Origin: Zoogloea sp.
GTDB taxonomy: Bacteria > Pseudomonadota > Gammaproteobacteria > Burkholderiales > Rhodocyclaceae
Assembly (NCBI GenBank): GCA_016703645.1
Contig: JADJBR010000010.1
Location: 124,001 to 188,000, forward strand
Reading direction: 5' to 3'
Length of the DNA stretch: 64,000 nucleotides
Shown one piece after another: positions 9,174-16,027 of the stretch. A model generated the notes under the pieces. That model had not been told where the DNA came from. It did not search any database and saw nothing but the letters and a program-made list of their open reading frames with translations. The position numbers and the translations under genes were made by a program. Numbering within the stretch: the first letter of the stretch is position 1; each line of letters begins with the position of its first letter.

Positions 9174-9740
9174 ATGTATCTCTCTCCCGACGACATCCGG
9201 CAAACCCGCCTGGCCACGCTCGACAATCTGCTGGCCGCCTCCCAGATCTGGGTCGATGCATCCGGGCGCTTCGCCGACCTGGGCCTGCGCGCGGGCCGTC
9301 AGACCCTGGAAGAGGGGCGCGGTCAGCTCGAGGATCTGATCGCCCAGGAGCCCCTGCGTTTCGAACTGCCTCCCCTCCAACAAATGTCGGCATGGCGAGG
9401 CGACAGCGCCGAGTGGATGCGCGAAGCCTTCGAAATCATCGGTGACGCCCAGCAGGGTCTGCTCGCCACCGCCCGCGACCAGGTGGCCACCCTCGATACC
9501 ATCCTGCTGCGCCAGATGGACCGCGCCGCCCTCAGCGCCGACGCCACCGGCGAGGCCGCCATCGACCATGTGAAGCAGGCCATCCGGGAAGCCGAGGCCG
9601 GTTTCAAGGAACTGACCGATGCCGCCGCCCGGGGCACCGATATGGTCGAAGAACAGATCCGCCAGGTGTCCGAAGCCATCGCCGCCGAGCCCGGCACCGA
9701 ATCGGCCAAAGCGCCCCGCAGCCGCCGCACGCGTAGCTGA
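9174..9740 (+). CDS. Phasin-like protein (polyhydroxyalkanoate granule-associated type)
   Basis: A 188-residue, predominantly helical, Ala-rich protein without signal peptide or membrane segment. The arrangement (amphipathic helices through ATLDNLLAASQIWVDASGRF and AEWMREAFEIIGDAQ, then a basic tail APRSRRTRS) resembles phasins that coat storage granules. The ATG at 9174 is chosen because TAGGAG lies just upstream; the same frame extends to 9003 without support. Family assignment rests on overall character rather than a diagnostic motif. Confidence 0.6.
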   Translation: MYLSPDDIRQTRLATLDNLLAASQIWVDASGRFADLGLRAGRQTLEEGRGQLEDLIAQEPLRFELPPLQQMSAWRGDSAEWMREAFEIIGDAQQGLLATARDQVATLDTILLRQMDRAALSADATGEAAIDHVKQAIREAEAGFKELTDAAARGTDMVEEQIRQVSEAIAAEPGTESAKAPRSRRTRS

Positions 9741-9837
9741 GCAGCGGGCACGGGCACGGGCACCCGCCCTGGCGCTAAAATGCGGGCTTCCGGACGGTGC
9801 CTCCCGGCACCGTCCCACCGACCCCGCAAGGAAGCCC

Positions 9838-10659
9838 ATGAACGCCCGCGCCCCCCTCTACCAGGCCCGCTACGGCTCGCCCGACGCACCGACACCGACG
9901 GCCGGATCCCCGGTCATCGACCACCTGCTCGCCCACCGCTCCGTCCGCGCTTACCTCCCCGACCCGGTCAGTGACGACACCCTGACCGCCATCATGGCCG
10001 CCGCCCAGTCCGCCGCCAGCTCATCCAACCTGCACGCCTGGAGCGTGGTCGCCGTGCGCGACCCGGCCCGCAAGGCCCGCCTCGCCGAACTGGCCGGCGA
10101 CCAGGAGCACATCCGCCAAGCCCCCGTTCTATTGGTCTGGCTGGCCGACCTGGCCCGCCTGCACGACGTGGCCACCCGCGTGGGGGAGAGCGCCGCAGCC
10201 CTCGACTACCTGGAAATGTTCGAGGTCGGCGTCATCGATGCCGCCCTCGCCGCCCAGAACGCCGTCACCGCCGCCGAATCCCTCGGCCTGGGCACGGTAT
10301 ACATCGGTGCCATGCGCAACCGCCCGGAAGACGTGGCCGCCGAACTGCAACTGCCGCCCCGGGTCGTCGCGGTCTTCGGCCTGTGCGTCGGCACGCCCGA
10401 CCCCCGGCATCCCGCCGCGGTCAAACCACGCCCGCCCCAGTCCGTCGTCCTGCACCAGGAGACCTACTCCCTCCCCGCCCAGCAGCCCGGCCTCGCCGAG
10501 TACGACAGTGCCATGAGCACCTTTTACGCCAGCCAGGGCATGAAGGTACGCGGCACCTGGTCCCACCACTCCGCCAAACGAATCCGCGACGCCGACTCCC
10601 TCAGCGGCCGCGACCGCCTGGTGGAAGCCCTGCGCAAGCTGGGGTTTGGGTTAAGGTAA
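9838..10659 (+). CDS. NADPH-dependent nitroreductase family oxidoreductase (NfsA/FRP-like)
   Basis: A 273-residue flavin oxidoreductase. The N-terminal HRSVRAYLPDPVSDDTL, followed by AAQSAASSSNLHAWSVV, is the FMN-binding opening of nitroreductases. The middle helix ALAAQNAVTAAESLGLGTVYIGA is also diagnostic. The start at 9838 has AAGGAA upstream; the longer frame back to 9619 overlaps the phasin-like gene and is rejected. Such enzymes reduce nitro compounds or flavins in the cytoplasm; the physiological substrate is unknown. The gene ends 209 nt before the esterase; that gap contains only a small palindrome. Confidence 0.88.
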   Translation: MNARAPLYQARYGSPDAPTPTAGSPVIDHLLAHRSVRAYLPDPVSDDTLTAIMAAAQSAASSSNLHAWSVVAVRDPARKARLAELAGDQEHIRQAPVLLVWLADLARLHDVATRVGESAAALDYLEMFEVGVIDAALAAQNAVTAAESLGLGTVYIGAMRNRPEDVAAELQLPPRVVAVFGLCVGTPDPRHPAAVKPRPPQSVVLHQETYSLPAQQPGLAEYDSAMSTFYASQGMKVRGTWSHHSAKRIRDADSLSGRDRLVEALRKLGFGLR

Positions 10660-10821
10660 GTCACGACGGTGTTCTTCGGGTTCCTGGTGTGGGTCCAGAC
10701 TACTTTGCAAATTTGGCTGGGCCCGCTCTGCGCCCTGGGGACAGAAGGCACCCATGCCCCGTGCTTACCGCAAGACCACACGCCGCCCTCGGCTTTTGTC
10801 TCCTGATCAGCTAGTCTGCAT

Positions 10822-10839
10822 ATTCGCCCCCGGGCGAAT
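10822..10839. repeat. Perfect 8-bp inverted repeat upstream of the PEP-CTERM esterase
   Basis: ATTCGCCC and GGGCGAAT are separated by CC, 30 nt before the esterase start. It could be an operator. The same ATTCGCCC/GGGCGA core occurs in the 70-bp element between nrtA and nrtB, so it may instead be a relic of that repeat family. Confidence 0.45.
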
Positions 10840-10868
10840 GCATCCTCCCACCCCAGCAGGAGACAACG

Positions 10869-11843
10869 ATGAAAATCACCCGCCTTCTCAGGCACGCGGT
10901 GTTCGGGCTCGGCCTGGCGGCAAGCACGGCCGCCTCGGCGGCCTACTCGCAGCTCTACGTGTTCGGCGACAGCCTTTCGGACGTGGGCAACAACGCCATT
11001 GCCCTGCCCTTGGTCCTCGGCCCGGGCGTCACGCCGAACGCGGCCATCGGCAGCAACGACTTCATCCCTCTCTACACCTACAGCTCCGGGCGCTACAGCA
11101 ATGGGCCGGTGTGGGCGGAGGTGTTTGCCCAGCAGTTGGGAACAGGCCCCTTGTTGCCCTCCCTGGCGGGGGGCACCGGTTTTGCCCACGGGGGCGCCAA
11201 CACGGGTGGCGTGGATGACGTGCCGACCCTGCGTGACCAGGTGAATGGCTTCATCGCCCGCCCCGGCGGGGCGCCTTCCGATGCCCTCTACGTGATCGCG
11301 GGCGGTGGCAACAATGTGCGCGACATTGCCCTGCAGGTGCTGGCCGGGGCCGATCCCGCCGCCACCATTGCGGCGGGTGCGGCAGATTACCTCAATGACG
11401 TCGTCACCATGCTGGGTCAGTTGCAGGCTGAAGGGGCACGCCGATTCGTGGTGTGGAACACCCCCAACCTGGGGCTCACGCCCTTCGGACGCAGCCTGGG
11501 CGCGGCGGGCTCGGGGCTGCTGACCGGCATCTCCGCTGCCCTCGGGGGCACCCTCTTCAACGGCCTGGCGGGCATCGACGGGGTGAGCCTGTTCGATGTC
11601 TATGGCCTGATCACCGACGTGGCGGCCCATCCCGCCAACTATGGCCTGAGCAATGTGGACGACGCCTGCATTGCCGGCGCCTGCGACGTGGACACGCAGC
11701 TTTTCTGGGACGGCCTGCACCCCACCGCCGCAGCCCACGAGATCATTGCCAACGCCATGCTCCGCACCGTGCCGGAGCCGGCCAGCGCGCTGCTGGCCCT
11801 GTGGGGTCTGTCGGCCCTGGCCCTGCAGCGCAGGCGGGCCTGA
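10869..11843 (+). CDS. SGNH/GDSL-family esterase with PEP-CTERM sorting signal
   Basis: A 324-residue exported hydrolase. An N-terminal signal peptide (FGLGLAASTAASAA) is followed by the GDSL block VFGDSLSDVGNN, with Ser35 as the predicted nucleophile. GGGNNVRD fits the family's third block. DGLHPTAAAHEI supplies the Asp and His of the catalytic set. The C-terminus is a textbook PEP-CTERM signal: VPEPAS, a hydrophobic helix (LLALWGLSALAL) and a terminal RRR cluster, predicting exosortase-dependent processing at the envelope. A strong hairpin at 11848-11885 follows. The natural ester substrate is unknown. Confidence 0.9.
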   Translation: MKITRLLRHAVFGLGLAASTAASAAYSQLYVFGDSLSDVGNNAIALPLVLGPGVTPNAAIGSNDFIPLYTYSSGRYSNGPVWAEVFAQQLGTGPLLPSLAGGTGFAHGGANTGGVDDVPTLRDQVNGFIARPGGAPSDALYVIAGGGNNVRDIALQVLAGADPAATIAAGAADYLNDVVTMLGQLQAEGARRFVVWNTPNLGLTPFGRSLGAAGSGLLTGISAALGGTLFNGLAGIDGVSLFDVYGLITDVAAHPANYGLSNVDDACIAGACDVDTQLFWDGLHPTAAAHEIIANAMLRTVPEPASALLALWGLSALALQRRRA

Positions 11844-11847
11844 AAGC

Positions 11848-11885
11848 GGCAATGCCCGCCGGAGCCTCCCCCGGCGGGCATTGCC
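11848..11885. terminator. Strong 15-bp hairpin between convergent esterase and nrtD genes
   Basis: GGCAATGCCCGCCGG pairs perfectly with CCGGCGGGCATTGCC around an 8-nt loop. The position between two convergent genes suggests a bidirectional terminator, though T-tracts are poor. Confidence 0.7.
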
Positions 11886-11904
11886 TGCACTACGGCGGCG
11901 AAGT

Positions 11905-12696
11905 TCAGGCCGCCTTCTTCATCTGCTTCTGATACAGGAACTCCAGGATCGCGCCACGGCACTCGGCGAAATGCGGGTCGTGGGCCAACTGCAGGCGGTC
12001 GCGGGGTTTGGGCAGCTTCACTTCCAGGATCTCCCCGATCGTCGCCGCCGGGCCGTTGGTCATCATCACCACCCGGTCGGACAGCAGCACGGCCTCATCC
12101 ACGTCGTGGGTCACCATCACCACGGTGGCGCCGGTCTTTTCCATCACGCCGATCAGTTCGTCCTGCAGGGAGGCGCGGGTCAGGGCGTCGAGGGCACCAA
12201 AGGGCTCGTCCATCAGCAGGATCTTCGGCTCCATGGCAAAGGCCCGGGCGATGCCGATACGCTGCTTCATGCCGCCGGAGATCTCGTGGGGCAGCTTCTG
12301 GGCGGCGTGGCTCATGTGCACCATTTCCAGGGCTGCAGCCGTGCGCTCCTTGAGCTTGGGCTTGCCTTCCTTGGTGCCGAAGACACGCTCGACCGCCAGA
12401 TAGACGTTCTCGAAGCAGGTCAGCCAGGGCAGCAGGGAGTGGTTCTGGAACACCACCGCCCGCTCGGGGCCGGGGCCGGCGATCTCGCGGCCGTTGCACA
12501 GCATGACCCCCGAGGTGGGCAGGGTGAGCCCGGCGATGAGGTTGAGCAGGGTGGATTTGCCGCAGCCCGAATGGCCGATCAGGGAGACGACCTCACCGGT
12601 GCGGATCTGCAGATTGACGTCCTGCAGGGCAACGAAGCGGCCTTTCTTGGTCTCGAAGGCCATGCCGACGTTTTCGACCTTGACGATTGCGTTCAT
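11905..12696 (-). CDS. nrtD: Nitrate ABC transporter ATP-binding protein
   Basis: A 263-residue ATPase energising nitrate import. Walker A GHSGCGKST is at residues 41-49, the Q-loop is in VVFQNHSLLPW, the signature is ISGGMKQR, and Walker B with D-loop is ILLMDEPFGALD. The overall sequence is close to the NrtD/TauB-SsuB group, and the operon (NrtA and NrtB upstream) points to nitrate. It follows nrtB by 22 nt and ends just beyond the convergent terminator. Confidence 0.93.
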   Translation of the reverse strand: MNAIVKVENVGMAFETKKGRFVALQDVNLQIRTGEVVSLIGHSGCGKSTLLNLIAGLTLPTSGVMLCNGREIAGPGPERAVVFQNHSLLPWLTCFENVYLAVERVFGTKEGKPKLKERTAAALEMVHMSHAAQKLPHEISGGMKQRIGIARAFAMEPKILLMDEPFGALDALTRASLQDELIGVMEKTGATVVMVTHDVDEAVLLSDRVVMMTNGPAATIGEILEVKLPKPRDRLQLAHDPHFAECRGAILEFLYQKQMKKAA

Positions 12697-12718
12697 GGTG
12701 TAGCTCCTCGGTCCGGAA

Positions 12719-13645
12719 TCAGGCGTTGCCGTAGCTGAAGCGACGGGCGATCAGCAGCAGGAATTGTTCGAGCAGGAGGCCGACGATGCCGATCACGAAG
12801 ATGGCGATGATGATGTGCTCGACCTTGAGGTTGTTCCATTCGTCCCACACCCAGAAGCCGATACCGACGCCGCCGGTGAGCATTTCGGCGGCCACGATGA
12901 CCAGCCAGGCGGTGCCGATGGACAGGCGGATACCGGTGAGCATGTAGGGCAGCACGGAGGGGAAGAGGATCTTGGTGATGATCTTGAACTCGGACAGGTT
13001 GAGCACCCGGGCCACGTTGAGGTAGTCCTGGGGCACGCGCTGCACGCCCTGGGCGGTGTTGAGGATCATGGGCCAGATGGAGCAGATGAAGATGGTCCAG
13101 GTGGAGGCCGGGTCGGCAGCCTTGAAGACCATCAGGCCGATGGGCAGCCAGGCCAGGGGCGACACCGGGCGCAGGATGCTGATGATCGGCTCTAGCATGC
13201 TGTTCATGAAGGCAAAGCGGCCGATGATGAAGCCCAGGGGGATACCCACCAGGGCCGCCACGCCGAAGCCGATGGCCACGCGCTTGAGGGACGACAGAAT
13301 GTTCCAGCCGATACCCTGGTCATTGGGGCCGTTCGAGTAGAAGGGGTCGGAGAACAGCACGACCGCCGCATCCAGGGTCTTGGCTGGGCTGGGGAAATCG
13401 GAAGAGTTCATGGCCACCAGCGCCCATACACCGATCACGAAGGCAAAGCCCAGCAGCGGCGGCAGCACGGCGCGGATGAAGTTGCCGAAACGCTCGCCAA
13501 GGGAGACGGACGGTTCGGTGGCGGCGGGCGCGGGCGCCTGCGTTTGGGGAGCGGGAGCGGCGGCCATTTCGGTCTCCTTGACTGGGGGGGCGTCGGCGTC
13601 TGGCCGAACGGCCATGAGGCCGGGGGTGAGGGTCGCAGTGTTCAT
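12719..13645 (-). CDS. nrtB: Nitrate ABC transporter permease
   Basis: A 308-residue inner-membrane permease. An Ala/Pro-rich hydrophilic N-terminus (~50 residues) precedes about six transmembrane helices. The binding-protein-dependent transport signature region is visible at YLNVARVLNLSEFKII, where the permease contacts the ATPase. It sits between nrtA and nrtD; the 87-nt gap to nrtA contains an inverted-repeat element (13662-13731) that may affect transcript processing and subunit ratio. Confidence 0.92.
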   Translation of the reverse strand: MNTATLTPGLMAVRPDADAPPVKETEMAAAPAPQTQAPAPAATEPSVSLGERFGNFIRAVLPPLLGFAFVIGVWALVAMNSSDFPSPAKTLDAAVVLFSDPFYSNGPNDQGIGWNILSSLKRVAIGFGVAALVGIPLGFIIGRFAFMNSMLEPIISILRPVSPLAWLPIGLMVFKAADPASTWTIFICSIWPMILNTAQGVQRVPQDYLNVARVLNLSEFKIITKILFPSVLPYMLTGIRLSIGTAWLVIVAAEMLTGGVGIGFWVWDEWNNLKVEHIIIAIFVIGIVGLLLEQFLLLIARRFSYGNA

Positions 13646-13661
13646 GTTGATCTCCAGGATT

Positions 13662-13731
13662 CTGTAGGGGCGAAGTCATTCGCCCGCGGATGGGGTTCGG
13701 CAAAGGTGGGCGAGTGGCCTCGCCCCTACAG
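13662..13731. repeat. REP/MITE-like nested inverted repeat between nrtA and nrtB
   Basis: CTGTAGGGGCGA (13662-13673) and its exact reverse complement TCGCCCCTACAG (13720-13731) bound a 70-bp element. An inner pair, TTCGCCC and GGGCGAG, lies between them. The arrangement resembles short repetitive extragenic elements. In the nrt mRNA it would fold into a long hairpin directly after nrtA. Confidence 0.65.
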
Positions 13732-13732
13732 G

Positions 13733-14989
13733 TCAGGCCTTGATCTTGAAGCTGGCGGCGTACTTCTTCGGGTCCTTGCCGTCCCACACCACGCCGTCGA
13801 TGAGCTTCGACGTGCGGAAGTCGGACTTGGGCACCGGCACCCCGACAATGGAGGCGGCCTGCTTGTACAGCTCGGTCTTGTTGATGGCCTTGGCCACGGC
13901 AAGGTAGTCCACGTCCTGCTTGAGCAGGCCCCAGCGCTTGTGCTGGGTGAGGAACCACATGCCGTCGGACAGGTAGGGGTAGTTCACCAGGCCGTCGTTG
14001 TAGAACTTCATGTAGTTCTTTTCCGACCAGCTCTTGCCCAGGCCGTTTTCATACTGACCGATCATGCGGCTGCGGATCACATCCACATCGGTATTGACGT
14101 AGCTCTTGGCGGCCACGGTTTCGGCGGTCTTCGAGCGGTTGGCGGCGCTGGCGTCGATCCACTTGGAGGCCTCGAGGATGGCGCAGATCATGGCCCGGGC
14201 CGTGTTGGGGTACTTGGCCGCAAATTCGGCCGTGGAGCCCAGCACCTTCTCCGGGTGATCGGTCCAGATGTCCTGGGTGGTGACGGCGGTGAAGCCGATC
14301 TTGTCCACAATGGCACGCTGGTTCCAGGGTTCGCCCACACAGAAGCCATCCATATTGCCGACACGCATGTTGGCGACCATCTGCGGGGGGGGCACAACGA
14401 TGTTCTTGACGTCCTTGAAGGGGTCGATGTCGTGGGCCGCCAGCCAGTAGTACAGCCACATGGCGTGGGTGCCGGTGGGGAAGGTCTGGGCGAAGGTGTA
14501 TTCCTTCTCCTTCTTCGCCACCACCTTGGCGAGGCTGGCGCCATCCACCGCGCCCTTGTCCTTCAGACCGTTGGACAGGGTGATGGCCTGGCCATTGTTA
14601 TTGAGGGTCATCAACACGGCCATGTCCTTCTTGGGACCGCCGATGCCCAGGTGCAGGCCATAGACGAGGCCGTACAGCACGTGGGCGGCGTGGAGCTCGC
14701 CGTTGGCCAGCTTGTCGCGCACACCGGCCCAGGAGGCTTCCTTGCTGGGCGTGATCTTGATGCCGTACTTCTTGTCAAAGCCCATCGCCGAGGCCATCAC
14801 CACCGACGAGCAGTCCGTCAGCGGGATGAAGCCGATCTTCACCTCTTCGAGCTCCGGCTTGTCCGAGCCGGCTGCCCATGCACCACCTGCCGGGAGCATC
14901 GTGCCCATTGCTGCCATACCTCCAAGGGTTGCGCCGGCCTTGAGGAAGCCCCGGCGGGTAAGAATCTTGTCGTCGAATTGCTCGCTCAT
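13733..14989 (-). CDS. nrtA: Nitrate ABC transporter substrate-binding protein (Tat-exported)
   Basis: A 418-residue periplasmic nitrate-binding protein. The N-terminus holds a twin-arginine signal (TRRGFLKAG, RR at 12-13, then a hydrophobic AGATLGGMAAMGTM stretch). The mature protein opens EVKIGFIPLTDCSSVVMA, typical of NrtA/NasF/CmpA proteins, and contains GNMDGFCVGEPWNQRA. The start at 14989 is chosen over an upstream in-frame codon at 15031 because it has a GGGGCGAG ribosome-binding sequence and leaves the leader terminator outside the coding region. It is the first gene of nrtABD, controlled by the leader at 15014-15248. Confidence 0.93.
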   Translation of the reverse strand: MSEQFDDKILTRRGFLKAGATLGGMAAMGTMLPAGGAWAAGSDKPELEEVKIGFIPLTDCSSVVMASAMGFDKKYGIKITPSKEASWAGVRDKLANGELHAAHVLYGLVYGLHLGIGGPKKDMAVLMTLNNNGQAITLSNGLKDKGAVDGASLAKVVAKKEKEYTFAQTFPTGTHAMWLYYWLAAHDIDPFKDVKNIVVPPPQMVANMRVGNMDGFCVGEPWNQRAIVDKIGFTAVTTQDIWTDHPEKVLGSTAEFAAKYPNTARAMICAILEASKWIDASAANRSKTAETVAAKSYVNTDVDVIRSRMIGQYENGLGKSWSEKNYMKFYNDGLVNYPYLSDGMWFLTQHKRWGLLKQDVDYLAVAKAINKTELYKQAASIVGVPVPKSDFRTSKLIDGVVWDGKDPKKYAASFKIKA

Positions 14990-15013
14990 TGCTCGCCCCT
15001 GATCCGTAAGTAC

Positions 15014-15066
15014 AAAAAAAAGGGGCGTCACATCTCCCCGCTACTTCCGCGGGGGGATGGACGCCC
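15014..15066 (-). terminator. Leader terminator upstream of nrtA
   Basis: On the minus strand GGGCGTC pairs with GACGCCC, enclosing a CCCCGC/GCGGGG inner stem, and is followed by eight T residues (A-run at 15014-15021 on the plus strand). It ends 24 nt before the nrtA start and would stop transcription before the operon unless prevented. Its 5' arm overlaps the ANTAR-type hairpin at 15058-15073, so the two structures exclude each other. Confidence 0.88.
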
Positions 15067-15091
15067 TTGTCCAAGTCTGATCGCCTGATCA
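15058..15091 (-). promoter_or_regulatory. ANTAR-type antiterminator: two tandem hexaloop hairpins
   Basis: The proximal hairpin (15058-15073) has stem TGGAC/GTCCA and hexaloop AAGGGC, with A at loop position 1 and G at position 4 as in known ANTAR-binding RNAs. Four nt upstream in the transcript, 15078-15091 folds as TGAT/ATCA around CAGGCG, which keeps G at position 4 but has C at position 1 (or folds further into a tetraloop). Binding by the neighbouring ANTAR protein would hold the first hairpin and break the terminator. Confidence 0.75.
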
Positions 15092-15128
15092 AGCCGGGCC
15101 GCCGTTGGTCCGACTTCAGTCAAAACAT

Positions 15129-15144
15129 AGCGAGCACCGTGCCA
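15129..15144 (-). promoter_or_regulatory. Sigma-54 promoter for nrtABD
   Basis: On the minus strand the sequence is TGGCACGGTGCTCGCT. It has a perfect -24 TGGCAC and GG-N10-GC spacing, with TCGCT against the -12 consensus TTGCW. The start site would fall about 12 nt further on, just upstream of the ANTAR hairpins. Confidence 0.78.
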
Positions 15145-15231
15145 GAAAACGCAAAGCAATGATTTAAATCAACAAAACACAAAATCAAAAACATGCACCT
15201 CTTTAGAGGTAGAAAAAATCTACCACTTTCA

Positions 15232-15248
15232 TGCACTGGTGCAGTGCA
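15232..15248. promoter_or_regulatory. NtrC-like binding site
   Basis: TGCACTGGTGCAGTGCA fits TGCAC-N7-GTGCA, the NtrC dyad, about 100 bp upstream of the sigma-54 promoter, a normal enhancer distance. A further TGCACC half-site lies at 15194. The remaining sequence between 15145 and 15308 holds only small dyads (ACCTCT/AGAGGT at 15197-15210; GGTAGA/TCTACC at 15208-15224). Confidence 0.7.
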
Positions 15249-15308
15249 GCACGCACCGCTTTGGGACATCGCTGGAGATCAACAGCCCAGAATCCGCGAC
15301 CACCAAGA

Positions 15309-15348
15309 GATTCGGGGCGGAAGCTGCACTGCGCTTCCGCCCCGAATC
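15309..15348 (-). terminator. 16-bp hairpin downstream of the ANTAR regulator gene
   Basis: GATTCGGGGCGGAAGC and GCTTCCGCCCCGAATC form a perfect 16-bp stem with an 8-nt loop, 30 nt after the ANTAR gene stop on the minus strand. The following TCTCTT is only weakly T-rich. It probably separates this gene from nrtABD. Confidence 0.65.
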
Positions 15349-15377
15349 AAGGCATTCCCGGAACAAATCTACCTCTT

Positions 15378-15953
15378 TCAGAGTAGCAGACTCGCCATAT
15401 CCACCACATCCCGCGCCACATCGGCCAGCTTGCGCCCCCGCTCCATGGCGAGCTTGCGCAGGGCGTGATAGGCCGCTTCCTCATCAAGACCGCGGGCCTT
15501 CATGAGCAGCCCCTTGGCCTTGTCCACCACGATGCGCTCCGACAGCTTGCGGTTCGCATCGTCCAGCTCGGCGCGCAGGGTCTGGAACTCCTCGAACTGG
15601 GCGATTGCGACCTCGACCAGGGAATCGAGGCGCTCGGCGCTCACGGAATCAACAACATACGACGACACTCCGGCCTTGACCGCACGCCGGATCATCGCCG
15701 AATCGGTGTCCTGGGAGAACAACAGCACCGGACGCGGACAATCCCGGTTCATCGTTGCCAGGTGTTCGAGGGTGTCGCGGCTCGGGGAATCGGCCTGGAT
15801 GAAGATGACATCCGGCTTGGTGGCAAGCACCTGGTCGGACAGATCGAGGGCGCTCGTCAGCACGGCAGCCACCTGATGGCCGGCCAGGGCCAGGGCCGCG
15901 CACACATCGGCAGCCCGCTCACGGGACGAATCGACAACGAGAACTCGGAGCAT
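15378..15953 (-). CDS. nasT: ANTAR-domain response regulator, NasT-like transcription antiterminator
   Basis: A 191-residue RNA-binding regulator. Residues ~1-120 are a receiver-like domain (LRVLVVDSS...), and the C-terminal third is an ANTAR three-helix domain (RIVVDKAKGLLMKARGLDEEAAYHALRKLA). It should bind the hexaloop hairpins in the nrtA leader and allow read-through. In the receiver, the site four residues before Pro57, where the phospho-accepting Asp normally sits, is Gln53 (VIFIQADSP), so phosphorylation-independent control, for example by a NasS-type sensor, is likely. No separate nasS is visible here. The gene is transcribed toward nrtABD and ends in a hairpin at 15309-15348. Confidence 0.9.
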   Translation of the reverse strand: MLRVLVVDSSRERAADVCAALALAGHQVAAVLTSALDLSDQVLATKPDVIFIQADSPSRDTLEHLATMNRDCPRPVLLFSQDTDSAMIRRAVKAGVSSYVVDSVSAERLDSLVEVAIAQFEEFQTLRAELDDANRKLSERIVVDKAKGLLMKARGLDEEAAYHALRKLAMERGRKLADVARDVVDMASLLL

Positions 15954-16027
15954 GGGGGCAGAACCTCAAAGACACGTGCACTCATCTAGCACGAAGCACG
16001 CCAGGGAGCCCCTCGCCTCCGGGTTAG

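Noticed and set aside
13544-15088. A 514-codon open frame on the plus strand opposite nrtA and nrtB
   Set aside because: It is antisense to well-supported nitrate transporter genes and crosses their regulatory leader.
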